From the NCBI RefSeq assembly GCF_036174265.1, contig NZ_CP108055.1:4278001-4342000 (forward strand): a DNA stretch of 64,000 nt, read 5' to 3'. The position numbers and the translations under genes are program-made. The notes below the pieces were generated by a model. It worked only from the letters and a program-made list of their open reading frames with translations, was not told where the DNA came from and did no database searches. Below are positions 54,334 through 63,297 of this stretch, piece after piece. The DNA is from Streptomyces sp. NBC_00285 (GTDB lineage Bacteria > Actinomycetota > Actinomycetes > Streptomycetales > Streptomycetaceae). The stretch's first letter is position 1, and each line of letters opens with the position of its first letter.

Positions 54334-55570
54334 GACGTCCGGCACCTCAGGCGCGTCCATCGAGCTGGAGAACCTGACCAAGAGGTATCCCGGTACCCCC
54401 CACCCCTCCGTCGACAACGTCACCATGGAGATCAGGGCGGGCGAGCTCGTCGTCTTCGTCGGGCCGTCCGGATGCGGCAAGTCGACGACACTCAAGATGA
54501 TCAACAGGCTGATCGAGCCGACGGGGGGACGCATCCGGATCAACGGCGAGGACGTGACCGACATCGATCCGGTCAAGCTGCGCCGCAAGGTCGGGTACGC
54601 GATCCAGTCGGCCGGTCTCTTCCCGCACATGACCGTCGCGCAGAACATCGCACTCGTGCCGAAGATGATCGGCTGGGGGAAGGCCCGGATCCGGGACCGG
54701 GTGGAGGAACTTCTCGACCTCGTCGGGCTCGACCCGGGTGAGTTCCACGGCCGCTATCCGCGACAGCTCTCGGGCGGTCAGCAACAACGGGTGGGCGTGG
54801 CACGGGCGTTGGCCGCCGACCCTCCCGTCCTGTTGATGGACGAGCCGTTCGGCGCGGTCGACCCGATCACCCGGGACCATCTCCAGGACGAGCTGATCCG
54901 GCTCCAGCACGAGCTGCACAAGACGATCGTCTTCGTCACCCACGACTTCGACGAGGCGATCAAGCTCGGTGACCGGATCGCCGTTCTGCGCGAACGCTCG
55001 CACATCGCCCAGTTCGACACCCCCGAGGCGATCCTCACCAACCCGGCCGACGACTTCGTGTCCGGATTCGTCGGCGCCGGGGCGGCCCTGAAGCGGCTGA
55101 ACCTGACCCGCGTACGGGACGTGCCGATCACCGACTATCCGACGGTGACCGTCGACGACCCCCTTCAGGAGATCTTCACCAGGCTCCGGGGAAGCGGGAC
55201 GAACGAGATCCTGCTGCTCGACAAGCGCGGCCGGCCCTACAAGTGGCTCAGGCGCGGGGACCTGATGCGCGCCAGGGGCTCGCTGGCCCGGGCCGGGACG
55301 CTGGTGAGCGACACGGTGACCAGGGACGCCACCCTGCGGGACGCGCTGGAGGCGGTGCTGACGGACAACGCGGGGCGGGTCGCGGTGACCGGGCGGCGCG
55401 GCGAGTACACCGGGGTCGTCGACATGGAGACGCTCATGAACTCCGTACACGAACTCCTGGAGGCCGACCGGCTGGACGCCATGGAGCACCAGCACGAGCT
55501 GGAGGAGACCCGGGCCCACCGCACGCACGCCGAGCAGGAAGGCGCCGGCACAGGGGAGGGGAAGGCGTGA
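54326..55570 (+). CDS. Osmoprotectant ABC transporter ATP-binding protein with CBS domains
   Basis: A 414-residue OpuCA/ProV-type ATPase: Walker A GPSGCGKST (46-54), signature LSGGQQQR, Walker B VLLMDEPFGAVDPITR, and switch VTHDFDEA. Two C-terminal CBS domains follow (YPTVTVDDPLQEIFTRLRGS and VTRDATLRDALEAVLTDNAGRVAV), which sense ionic strength in this family. The charged tail is His/Glu-rich. GTG start overlaps the first permease by eight bases. Confidence 0.94.
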   Translation: MSETSGTSGASIELENLTKRYPGTPHPSVDNVTMEIRAGELVVFVGPSGCGKSTTLKMINRLIEPTGGRIRINGEDVTDIDPVKLRRKVGYAIQSAGLFPHMTVAQNIALVPKMIGWGKARIRDRVEELLDLVGLDPGEFHGRYPRQLSGGQQQRVGVARALAADPPVLLMDEPFGAVDPITRDHLQDELIRLQHELHKTIVFVTHDFDEAIKLGDRIAVLRERSHIAQFDTPEAILTNPADDFVSGFVGAGAALKRLNLTRVRDVPITDYPTVTVDDPLQEIFTRLRGSGTNEILLLDKRGRPYKWLRRGDLMRARGSLARAGTLVSDTVTRDATLRDALEAVLTDNAGRVAVTGRRGEYTGVVDMETLMNSVHELLEADRLDAMEHQHELEETRAHRTHAEQEGAGTGEGKA

Positions 55571-56373
55571 CCGTCTCCGAAGTGGAGGACCGGGAGGAGG
55601 AGGTCGGGGCTCCCCCGCCGCCCGGCCGGCCGGTGCCGCGCATCACCTGGCAGCAACTGACCCTGCTGCCCGCGCTCCTGGTGGCGGTGCTGCTCGCGAC
55701 CTGGCTGTGGTTCCAACAGGCCGACCTGGACCCGCTCTCCGAGAACGCCCTGTCCGACGGGCAGGTGTCCAAAGCGCTGTGGCAGCACGTGAAGCTGACC
55801 GTGATCTCGACGTTCTTCGTGCTGGTCATCGCGATCCCGCTGGGCATCGTGCTGACCAGGCGGGCCTTCCGCAAGGCGAGTCCGGTGGTGATGGCGGTCG
55901 CCAACACGGGCCAGGCCACCCCGGCGATCGGCCTGCTGGCCCTGCTGGTGATCTGGCTGGGCACCGGCACGAAGGCGGCCCTGATCGGCATCATCGCCTA
56001 CGCCGTCCTGCCGGTCCTGTCGAACACGATCGCGGGCCTGAAGGCGAACGATCCGACCCTGCTGGAGGCGGCACGCGGCATCGGCATGTCGCCGCTGGGC
56101 GTACTCGGGAAGGTCGAACTGCCGCTGGCCGTCCCCCTGATCCTCGCGGGCGTCCGCACCGCCCTGGTCCTGAACGTCGGTACGGCGACCCTGGCGACCT
56201 TCGGCGGGGGCGGCGGCCTCGGCGTCCTGATCACGACCGGCATCACCAACCAGCGGATGCCGGTGCTGATGCTCGGCTCGATCCTCACGGTGACGCTGGC
56301 CCTGCTGGTCGACTGGCTTGCCTCCCTCGCCGAACTGCTGCTCAGACCACGGGGGTTGGAGGTGGAGACGTGA
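55567..56373 (+). CDS. Osmoprotectant ABC transporter permease (second)
   Basis: A 268-residue permease with a longer acidic/Pro-rich N-terminus, six membrane helices and the loop GLKANDPTLLEAARGIGMSPLGVLGKVELPLAVP. GTG at 55567 overlaps the ATPase stop (GTGA). Two different permeases in one operon indicate a heterodimeric OpuC-type importer. Confidence 0.92.
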   Translation: MTVSEVEDREEEVGAPPPPGRPVPRITWQQLTLLPALLVAVLLATWLWFQQADLDPLSENALSDGQVSKALWQHVKLTVISTFFVLVIAIPLGIVLTRRAFRKASPVVMAVANTGQATPAIGLLALLVIWLGTGTKAALIGIIAYAVLPVLSNTIAGLKANDPTLLEAARGIGMSPLGVLGKVELPLAVPLILAGVRTALVLNVGTATLATFGGGGGLGVLITTGITNQRMPVLMLGSILTVTLALLVDWLASLAELLLRPRGLEVET

Positions 56374-56459
56374 CCCCTACCCCAGCCGGAAGTGGAGTGG
56401 TTCCCGGCTCCCGTCACCCGCGGCCCGACGGTCCTTCCGGCGGCCTTTCGAGGTGCGCG

Positions 56460-57416
56460 GTGAAGCGGCCGTTCCTGGCGGCCGTCGTGGTGCTGAGCAC
56501 GCTCTCCGCCTGCGGACTGACCAGCGGCTCCCCCATGGTCGACGACGTGAGGCCGGGCTCGATCGGCCACGGCGAGCCCCTCAAGGGCGCCGATCTCACC
56601 GTCACCTCCAAGGAGTTCACCGAGCAGCTGATCCTCGGCGCGATCATGGGGATCGCCTTCGAGGCGGCCGGCGCGGACGTGCTCGACCGCACCGGGATCC
56701 AGGGGTCGGTCGGAGCCCGGGAGGCGGTCAAGTCCGGGGACGCCGACGGGATGTACGAGTACACGGGCACCGCCTGGATCACCTACCAGGGCAACAGCGA
56801 GCCGATCGCGGATCCGCAGGCGCAGTGGGAGGCCGTACGGAAGGAGGACCTGGGGACGGGGCTGACGTGGCTGCCGAAGGCGCCCCTCAACAACACCTAC
56901 GCCCTCGCCATGAACCGGGCCAACTTCAAGAAGTACGGCACGCGGACGCTGTCGGACGTGGCCGCGCTGTCCAAGTCCGATCCGGGGGCGGTGACCCTGT
57001 GCGTGGAGAGCGAGTTCGCCAACCGGGCGGACGGACTGCCGGGCATGGAGAAGGCGTACGGGATGCGCGTCCCGGCCGGGAGCATCACCCAGATGGACAC
57101 GGGGATCATCTACACCCAGGCCGCGAAGGGGAGTTGCACCTACGGGGAGGTCTTCACGACCGACGGCCGCATCACGTCCATGAACCTGGCGGTGATGCGG
57201 GACGACCGGACGTTCTTCCCCAACTACAACGCAGCCCCCGAGATCAACTCCAAGACCCTGAAGAGGTGGCCGGCGATCACGGAGGTCCTCGACCCGGTCA
57301 CGCGGAAGCTGACCAACACAGTGGCGCGGAAGCTCAACTCCAAGGTGGACGTCGACGGGGAGGATCCGCACCAGGTGGCGTTGGACTGGATGAAGGCGGA
57401 GGGGTTCGTGAGGTAG
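56460..57416 (+). CDS. Osmoprotectant ABC transporter substrate-binding lipoprotein
   Basis: A 318-residue lipoprotein. The signal FLAAVVVLSTLSAC has lipobox LSAC with Cys18. The mature protein is an OpuAC/ProX-type binding domain: LTVTSKEFTEQLILGAIMGIAFEAAGADV, GIQGSVGAREAVKSGDADGMYEYTGTAW, and CTYGEVFTTDGRI. GTG at 56460 has CGAGG seven bases upstream and places the signal correctly. A GTG at 56370 overlapping the permease stop is in frame but would add 30 residues before the signal. Confidence 0.92.
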   Translation: MKRPFLAAVVVLSTLSACGLTSGSPMVDDVRPGSIGHGEPLKGADLTVTSKEFTEQLILGAIMGIAFEAAGADVLDRTGIQGSVGAREAVKSGDADGMYEYTGTAWITYQGNSEPIADPQAQWEAVRKEDLGTGLTWLPKAPLNNTYALAMNRANFKKYGTRTLSDVAALSKSDPGAVTLCVESEFANRADGLPGMEKAYGMRVPAGSITQMDTGIIYTQAAKGSCTYGEVFTTDGRITSMNLAVMRDDRTFFPNYNAAPEINSKTLKRWPAITEVLDPVTRKLTNTVARKLNSKVDVDGEDPHQVALDWMKAEGFVR

Positions 57417-57439
57417 GGGGTCACTTCCAAAGAACCTGT

Positions 57440-57457
57440 TGCAAAGAAGTCTTTGCA
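57440..57457. promoter_or_regulatory. Perfect 18-bp palindrome upstream of the ArsR-like gene
   Basis: TGCAAAGA-AG-TCTTTGCA is a perfect inverted repeat ending 17 bases before the regulator start; a degenerate TATCTTTG copy follows at 57463. TTGCAA could be the -35 hexamer, so the bound regulator would block its own promoter. Confidence 0.75.
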
Positions 57458-57474
57458 TAGCTATCTTTGTACGC

Positions 57475-58047
57475 ATGCCGGAACAGCCCGACGTACGGAA
57501 ACTTGACGCCCGCTCACTGCGCGGACTCGCCCATCCCCTGCGGATGCAGCTGCTGGACGCCCTGCGCTACGGGGGCCCCGCCACCGCGTCCCAACTCGCC
57601 GAGAGACTCAGCGAGTCCAGCGGAGCCACCAGCTACCACCTGCGCCAGCTCGCCGCGCACGGCTTCGTGGAGGACGCCCCGGAGCGGGGCAAAGGACGCG
57701 AGCGCTGGTGGAAGGCGGTCCACAAGGGGCTGCGCTTCGACGACGCCCTGCTCACGGACAGCGATCCGACCGTCCGCGGCGCCGCCGACCTGTACCTCCA
57801 CGAGGTCGCCACCGCCCAGATCCAGAACCTCTCCGCCTGGCTGGGTGACCGCGCGACCTGGCCGGAGGAGTGGAACCGCGTCTGGGACATGAGCAGCGCC
57901 ACGCTACGGCTGACCCCGGAGCTGACCCAAGAACTCATCGAGAAGATGCACGCACTGGTCGACACCTACCGCGAGCGGTCCACCACCGGGGACAACGCGG
58001 CCCAGGTACGCATCCACACCCACGCCTTCCCCGTCGCCACGGACTGA
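57475..58047 (+). CDS. ArsR-like winged-helix transcriptional regulator
   Basis: A 190-residue repressor. The winged helix is RKLDARSLRGLAHPLRMQLLDALRYGGPATASQLAERLSESSGATSYHLRQLAAHGFVEDAPERGKGRERWW, followed by a helical C-terminal domain likely used for dimerisation or ligand binding. ATG at 57475 lies so near the operator and a plausible promoter that the transcript may have almost no leader. The only same-strand neighbour is a 60-residue protein 12 bases downstream. Confidence 0.88.
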   Translation: MPEQPDVRKLDARSLRGLAHPLRMQLLDALRYGGPATASQLAERLSESSGATSYHLRQLAAHGFVEDAPERGKGRERWWKAVHKGLRFDDALLTDSDPTVRGAADLYLHEVATAQIQNLSAWLGDRATWPEEWNRVWDMSSATLRLTPELTQELIEKMHALVDTYRERSTTGDNAAQVRIHTHAFPVATD

Positions 58048-58059
58048 AAGGACCCCGCC

Positions 58060-58242
58060 ATGCATCCCGCAACCCACCTCGCCCAGCACCACCTCCGCGC
58101 CGCCGACCTCCGCGCCGAAGCCGACGCGTACCGGCTCGCGGCCGAGGCGAAACGGCCGTACGCCATCCGGGCCCGCCTCGGCTGGACCCTCGTGGAAGTC
58201 GGCCTCCGGCTGGCCTCTCCCCGGCCGGCCTTCGTGCACTAA
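58060..58242 (+). CDS. Small conserved hypothetical protein (60 aa)
   Basis: A 60-residue protein (MHPATHLAQHHLRAADLRAE...) that is helical, His/Ala/Arg-rich at the start and amphipathic at the end (RLGWTLVEVGLRLASP). AAAGGA precedes the ATG by nine bases, and the gene follows the ArsR-like gene by 12 bases, so it is almost certainly its operon partner. Its role is unknown; it could be a target or a co-effector of the regulator. Its stop overlaps the convergent protease gene by four bases. Confidence 0.7.
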   Translation: MHPATHLAQHHLRAADLRAEADAYRLAAEAKRPYAIRARLGWTLVEVGLRLASPRPAFVH

Positions 58243-59030
58243 CAGCTCGGCACGGACCCCTTGCCGCTCTCCAGCGCGGTCAACGCGCTCACCGCCCCCT
58301 TCAGCGAGGTCACCGGGACCAGCCGCAGCCCCTTCGGCAGTTCCGCCTTCGCGTCGGCGCACTCGTCCTCGGGGACCAGGAACACCGTCGCCCCGTCCCG
58401 CTTGGCGGCCTGGGTCTTCAGGGCCACACCGCCCACCGCGCCGACCGTCCCGTCCGCGTCGATCGTGCCCGTCCCGGCGATGGTGCGACCGCCGGTGAGG
58501 TCGCCTCCGGCGCCGTCGCCGTGGAGCTTGTCGATGATCCCCAGGGTGAACAGCAGGCCCGCACTCGGCCCGCCGACGTCCGCGAGCTTCAGCGTGACCT
58601 TGACCTTGTCGCCGCTGAGCCTCAGGTAGGTGAGGGCGGCCTCGGTCGCCGCGTCCTGGGAGTCCTGCATCTGCTCGGTGTTGTGCTGCTCGATCTCCTT
58701 GACGCTCTGCCCGCTGGGGTAGACGGCGTCGCGCGGCATGACCGCCCGGTCGGTGCGGAACCAGCTGTCGAAGACGTCGCCGAACGAGACGTGAGTGTCG
58801 GGCCCGGTCGCCTCGATGGTCGTCATCCGCAACTGCCCGCTCGTCGTTCGGGTCTTCGCGCCGGAGACGGTGATCACCGGTGTGCCCTTGTTGTCGCCGA
58901 GGACGTTCGCCGTCATCCCGGGCTGCGCCAGCGCGAACGGCAGCGGTGCGAAGAGGGCCGTGGCGAGCAGTGCCACGACGGGCAGGGCACAGACGGCGAC
59001 GGCCTGGGGGCGCGTGAGGCGAGAGAGCAC
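58239..59030 (-). CDS. Membrane-anchored Lon-type (S16) protease domain protein
   Basis: A 263-residue protein with one N-terminal membrane helix (about 11-35). A beta-rich segment and an S16 Lon protease domain follow, with the catalytic Ser156 in VGGPSAGLLFTLGIID and Lys205 in GGVALKTQAAKRDGATVFLVP. TGTGTIDADGTVGAVGG fits the Lon signature. It is shorter than YlbL-type proteins and I see no PDZ domain. GTG at 59030. Probably a surface or periplasm-facing protease. Confidence 0.87.
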   Translation of the reverse strand: MLSRLTRPQAVAVCALPVVALLATALFAPLPFALAQPGMTANVLGDNKGTPVITVSGAKTRTTSGQLRMTTIEATGPDTHVSFGDVFDSWFRTDRAVMPRDAVYPSGQSVKEIEQHNTEQMQDSQDAATEAALTYLRLSGDKVKVTLKLADVGGPSAGLLFTLGIIDKLHGDGAGGDLTGGRTIAGTGTIDADGTVGAVGGVALKTQAAKRDGATVFLVPEDECADAKAELPKGLRLVPVTSLKGAVSALTALESGKGSVPSC

Positions 59031-59072
59031 GGGATCAATCTAACGCGGCGGTCACTTCCGGCCACGAGCCGG

Positions 59073-60182
59073 TCAGCCCCCGTACAGATCCTGCCGCCGA
59101 ACGGTGAATCGCCGCAGTACCTCGGGCAGGGGCTCGACCCCGATGCCCGGCCCGCTCGGGACGCGCAGATGGCCGTCGTCCAGGACGAACGGCTCCGTGA
59201 TGTCCTCGGCGAAGTAGCGCGAGGACGCCGAGGTGTCGCCGGGGAGCGTGAAGCCGGGCAGGGCGGCGAGGGCGAGGTTCGGGGCGCGGCCGATTCCCGT
59301 CTCCAGCATGCCGCCGCACCACACCGGCACGCCGTGCGCGCGGGCCACGTCGTGGATGCGGCGGGCCTCCAGGTAGCCGCCCACGCGCGCGGGCTTGATG
59401 TTGACGACCCGGCACGCGTCCATCGCGATCGCGGAGGCGGTGTCCCGCGCGCTGTGCAGGGACTCGTCGAGGCAGACCCGGGTGGCGATACGGCTCTGGA
59501 GGCGGGCGTGGCCGTGGAGGTTGTCCTCCTCCAGCGGCTCCTCGATCAGCAGCAGCCCGAACTCGTCGAGCCGCCGCAGGTGTTCCGTGTCCGCGAGTGT
59601 GTACGCCGTGTTCGCGTCGACCTGTAGGGGCAGCGCGGCGCCGAAGCGTGCCCGGACCGCCCGTACCGGCTCGATGTCCCAGCCGGGTTCGATCTTCAGC
59701 TTGATCCGCAGGTATCCCTCGGCCAGGTATCCCTCGACGGTGTCCAGCAGTTCCGCGACCGACTCCTTGATGCCGACCGACACCCCCGCCGGGACCCGTT
59801 CGCGCACCGCGCCCAGATAGCCGGCCAGCGACATGCCGTACGACCGCAGTTCCGCGTCCAGGATCGCCGTCTCCAGCGCCGCCTTCGCCAGCTCGTGCCC
59901 CTTGATCCCGCTGACGGCGGGCCCGACCAGCGCCGCCGTCGGCGAGGGGAGCGCCACCACGCGGGGCACCAGGAAGTCCCGCAGCACGATCTCCGCGCCC
60001 GCCACGAACTCCGGGCAGTACAGCGGCCGGGGGTCGCCGGCGAACTCCGACCAGCCCTCGGCGCCGTCCGTGACGACGTGCAGCAGGAAGGTGTCCTTCG
60101 TCGTCATCGTCCCGAAGGACGTCCGGAAGGGGCTGACCAGCGGGATCGCCACATGGACGACCTCGACGCGTTCGATTTTCAT
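59073..60182 (-). CDS. N-acylamino-acid racemase / o-succinylbenzoate synthase-like enolase
   Basis: A 369-residue member of the muconate-lactonizing branch of the enolase superfamily. The catalytic KLKIEPG segment (Lys-x-Lys) is near residue 165; the metal ligands are in QVDANTAY, LIEEPLEEDN and CLDESL. The second catalytic Lys is in VVNIKPARVGG. MenC and N-succinylamino-acid racemases share these motifs. The ATG overlaps the stop of the GNAT gene by four bases. No other menaquinone gene is nearby, so the racemase role is favoured. Confidence 0.88.
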   Translation of the reverse strand: MKIERVEVVHVAIPLVSPFRTSFGTMTTKDTFLLHVVTDGAEGWSEFAGDPRPLYCPEFVAGAEIVLRDFLVPRVVALPSPTAALVGPAVSGIKGHELAKAALETAILDAELRSYGMSLAGYLGAVRERVPAGVSVGIKESVAELLDTVEGYLAEGYLRIKLKIEPGWDIEPVRAVRARFGAALPLQVDANTAYTLADTEHLRRLDEFGLLLIEEPLEEDNLHGHARLQSRIATRVCLDESLHSARDTASAIAMDACRVVNIKPARVGGYLEARRIHDVARAHGVPVWCGGMLETGIGRAPNLALAALPGFTLPGDTSASSRYFAEDITEPFVLDDGHLRVPSGPGIGVEPLPEVLRRFTVRRQDLYGG

Positions 60183-60940
60183 GCGTCTCCCTCAGTTTCT
60201 CGGGTGAGTGTGTACCAGCCGTCCCGGGACATCCCGGTCGCCCGAAATCCCTGCGCGAAGGCCTCCGTGAACACCTCGCGCACGGCCCGCCGCCAGCGCA
60301 GCGCGAGCTCCGGGTCGGCGGCCCGCAGCTTGACGACGTCGTCCGGGACCCGGCACCAGATGTGCCGGCCGGCGAGGTCGCGGCGGGCGAGGGGCCCGTC
60401 GTCGGGTGCGCGGTGCGTGACGGGCGCGCCCTCGCGGTCCCCCGGGTCGTACGGCCGTCCCGGCGCCGCCAGGTCCCACGTCGCCGTCAACCGGTCGCTC
60501 TCGTCGCCGCCGTTCACGCCGTCCGACATGGGGCCGTAGAAGTCGACGACGTACTCGGTGCCGACCGCGCCCAGCTTGGCCAGGTTGAAGCGGGCGTTGC
60601 GGCCGACGAGCGGGTCGAAGGTCCACCGCATGGTGCGGGCGCCGCTCTCCAGGGCCCAGGCCCGCTGCGCCTGCTTCACGGCGAGGCCCAGCCCCTGGTC
60701 GGCCGCGGCGACCAGCGAGTACACGTCCCCTCCGGGGCCGAAGACGGCGACGGAGGCCCCGGCCAGCCGTTCCCCGCGGTGGGCGACGTGGACCGCGCCG
60801 CCCGTGTGGACCAGGCTGCACAGGACCTCCGCCGGGTAGGGCGGAGCCGTGCGCGGGGTCTGCCACACCTCGCCGAAGTACGCGCTGACAGCACCGAGGC
60901 CGGCGACGTCGTGGACGGTACGGATGCTCACTTCGCTCAT
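60179..60940 (-). CDS. GNAT-type N-acyltransferase (COG3375-like)
   Basis: A 253-residue protein with the GNAT-like core: SIRTVHDVAGLGAVSAYFGEVW, AVHVAHRGERLAGASVAVFG, YSLVAAADQGLGLAVKQAQRAWALESGARTMRWTFDPLVGRNARFNLAKLG and EYVVDFYG. Members near N-succinylamino-acid racemases act as D-amino-acid N-succinyltransferases in some bacteria. ATG at 60940. It is co-transcribed with the enolase-type racemase (4-base overlap) and divergent from the PucR regulator. Confidence 0.87.
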   Translation of the reverse strand: MSEVSIRTVHDVAGLGAVSAYFGEVWQTPRTAPPYPAEVLCSLVHTGGAVHVAHRGERLAGASVAVFGPGGDVYSLVAAADQGLGLAVKQAQRAWALESGARTMRWTFDPLVGRNARFNLAKLGAVGTEYVVDFYGPMSDGVNGGDESDRLTATWDLAAPGRPYDPGDREGAPVTHRAPDDGPLARRDLAGRHIWCRVPDDVVKLRAADPELALRWRRAVREVFTEAFAQGFRATGMSRDGWYTLTRETEGDA

Positions 60941-61043
60941 GTGTCGAGTCTCGGAGCCGATCGACCGCCCCGGGTTGTGCGGCCGTACAACATCTGCGTA
61001 CGTTCTTTTGCGGATCCGCCAAACCGCCAAGTTGGGGGCACTC

Positions 61044-62591
61044 ATGGACGCCTTCACCCTCGGCGACCTCCTGGACGTCGTCGGCGCCTCCGTACGTCTG
61101 CACACCTCCCCCGCCGGGCTCACCGACCCGGTCACCGAGGTCCTCCTGTACGACGCCCACGCCCCGCTCCCCCGGGTGCCGGGCGCGCTGCTGCTGGCGG
61201 TCGGGGTGCCGGCGGCTGCGGCCGGGCCGCTGATGAGGACGGCTGCCGAGGCCGGGCTGACCGGGATCGTGGTGCGCGGTCCGGACGGGCCGACGGCCGA
61301 GGCGGAGGCGTACGGGGTGGCGCTGCTGTCCGTCGCCGCGGACACCGCCTGGCACCGGGCACATCTGCTGCTGGCCTCGGCGATCGGCGCCCGGCCGGTG
61401 TCCCCCGCGGGCGGCCACGGCGACCTGTTCGCACTCGCCGACGCCATCGCGGCGGCGACCGGCGGGGCCGTCCTCGTGGAGGACCCGCGCCGGCGGATCC
61501 TCGCCTACTCCACGGTCCCCGACCAGCCGGTCGACGAGAACCGCCGCCAGGGCATCCTGGGCCTCCAGGTGCCGGACAGCCCTGAGAACTCCGAGGACTA
61601 CCGGGCACTGTTCGCGGCCGACGGTCCGCTGTGGCTGCCCGCGCTCCGGGGCGACTGGCTGCCGCGCCTGGCGGTCGCCGTCCGGGCCGGCGGGGAGACC
61701 CTCGGGTCGGTATGGGTCGTCGACGACGGCACGCTCGCGGCGGACGCGCGCGAGACGCTCGCACAGGGGGCGTCGACGGCGGCACTGCTGTTGCTGCGGG
61801 CGCGGGCGGCACAGGAGCTGGCCCGGCACCAGTACAGCGATCTGCTGCGGCGGTTGCTGGACGGCACAGCGGACGCGGTGACGGCCGCCGACCGGCTGGG
61901 AGTCGAGGGTCCCGTACGGGTGGCCGCGTTCGTCCTGGACGTGGCCGGCCTTCCGGACGCCGAGCAGACCGGGCTGCGGCTGCTGGACGTCGTACGGCTG
62001 CAGTGCGAGGCGCGTTACGGGCGGCACGCGTGTGTGCCGGTCGACGGGGTGGTGTACGCGCTGTTGCCGGCCGCCGGTGAGCACGCCGGGGGCCGGCACA
62101 AGCGGCTGGCCGAGGACATCGTGGCGCGGGCCGGACAGTCGCTCAGGGTGCCGGTGCGGGCGGGGCTGGGCGAGGTGGTGGCGGGGCTCGGGGAGGCGGC
62201 GATGTCACGGGCGGACGCCGACCTGGTGCTGCGGGTCCTGGGCCCGGCCCTGCCCGTGGCCACCATCGAGGAGGTCCGCCCACGCGTCACGCTGCTACGG
62301 CTGACCGAAGTGCTCGGTGAGCGGCGGGAGTTGAGCGCGGGGGCGTGGCGGCGGGTACTGGCGTACGACGATGAGCACGGCACCGACCATGCGCGCACGC
62401 TGGCCTGCTGGTTCGACGCGGGCTGCGACATGACGGGGGCGGCGAAACTGCTGGCCGTGCATCCGAACACATGCCGCTACCGGCTGAAGCAGGTGCGAGA
62501 ACAGCTCGGAGTGAACCTGGACGATCCCGACGAGCGGTTGGTGCTGTGGCTCCAGTTGAGAACGCTGGCGGGGGTGGGTGGGACTGGGTGA
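61044..62591 (+). CDS. PucR/CdaR family transcriptional regulator
   Basis: A 515-residue regulator. The N-terminal PucR domain is FTLGDLLDVVGASVRLH...LTDPVTEVLLYD, the middle contains GAF/GGDEF-like segments, and the C-terminal HTH_30 (about 460-510) is LACWFDAGCDMTGAAKLLAVHPNTCRYRLKQVREQLG. GGGGG lies eight bases before the ATG at 61044. Its divergent position next to the GNAT/racemase pair suggests it controls them, perhaps in response to an amino-acid derivative. Confidence 0.9.
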   Translation: MDAFTLGDLLDVVGASVRLHTSPAGLTDPVTEVLLYDAHAPLPRVPGALLLAVGVPAAAAGPLMRTAAEAGLTGIVVRGPDGPTAEAEAYGVALLSVAADTAWHRAHLLLASAIGARPVSPAGGHGDLFALADAIAAATGGAVLVEDPRRRILAYSTVPDQPVDENRRQGILGLQVPDSPENSEDYRALFAADGPLWLPALRGDWLPRLAVAVRAGGETLGSVWVVDDGTLAADARETLAQGASTAALLLLRARAAQELARHQYSDLLRRLLDGTADAVTAADRLGVEGPVRVAAFVLDVAGLPDAEQTGLRLLDVVRLQCEARYGRHACVPVDGVVYALLPAAGEHAGGRHKRLAEDIVARAGQSLRVPVRAGLGEVVAGLGEAAMSRADADLVLRVLGPALPVATIEEVRPRVTLLRLTEVLGERRELSAGAWRRVLAYDDEHGTDHARTLACWFDAGCDMTGAAKLLAVHPNTCRYRLKQVREQLGVNLDDPDERLVLWLQLRTLAGVGGTG

Positions 62592-62655
62592 GCTGGGCGG
62601 AGGGTGCGAACAGTGAGCCGGGCGAAGCCCTGTTCAGCCCAGCCCAGCCCAGCGC

Positions 62656-63297
62656 TCAGCGCAACGCTTCGGCGACCTCCCGTGCCGCGTCCACCACCCG
62701 CGGTCCCACCCGCTCCGGCACCGCGTCGGCGAGCATCACCACGCCGACGCTGCCCTCGACCCCGGTGACTCCCAGCAGCGGCGCGGCCGCCCCGCTCGCA
62801 CCGGCCTCCAGCTCCCCGTGGGTCAGCATGTACCCCGGCTCGCCGAAGCCCTGCTGCCGGGCCGCGAGAATGGCCCGCCCCGCGGCCCCGCGGTCCAGGG
62901 GATGCCGGAACCCTGCCCGGTACGCCACGTGGTAGTCCGTCCACGTGGGCTCCACGACGGCCACGGCCAGTGCCTCTGCGCCGTCCACCAACGTGAGGTG
63001 AGCCGTCGCCCCGATGTCCTCGGCGAGCGAGCGCAGCGCGGGCAACGCGGCCTCCCGTACCAGCGGATGCACCTGCCGCCCAAGCCGCAGCACCCCGAGT
63101 CCCACGCGGGCACGCCCGCCCAGATCACGCCGTACGAGTGCGTGCTGCTCCAGCGTGGCCAGCAACCGGTACACAACGGTCCGGTTCACGCCCAGTTTGT
63201 TGGAAAGCTCGGTGACGGTGAGCCCGTGGTCCGTATCGGCCAGGAGCTTGAGGACACGCAGTCCCCGGTCAAGCGTCTGAGAGGTCTCCGCGGTCAC
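62656..63297 (-). CDS. IclR family transcriptional regulator
   Basis: A 213-residue regulator. The N-terminal winged helix is TSQTLDRGLRVLKLLADTDHGLTVTELSNKLGVNRTVVYRLLATLEQHALVRRD. The C-terminal IclR effector domain (VREAALPALRSLAEDIGATAHLTLVDGAEALAVAVVEPT) follows. GTG at 63297 has GGAGGAG eight bases upstream, so the open frame further upstream is not used. It is convergent with the PucR gene; no obvious target gene is adjacent. Confidence 0.92.
   Translation of the reverse strand: MTAETSQTLDRGLRVLKLLADTDHGLTVTELSNKLGVNRTVVYRLLATLEQHALVRRDLGGRARVGLGVLRLGRQVHPLVREAALPALRSLAEDIGATAHLTLVDGAEALAVAVVEPTWTDYHVAYRAGFRHPLDRGAAGRAILAARQQGFGEPGYMLTHGELEAGASGAAAPLLGVTGVEGSVGVVMLADAVPERVGPRVVDAAREVAEALR

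Noticed and set aside
59073..60182. Menaquinone-pathway menC
   Set aside because: No other menaquinone gene is adjacent and the GNAT partner favours an N-acylamino-acid racemase; not fully excluded.
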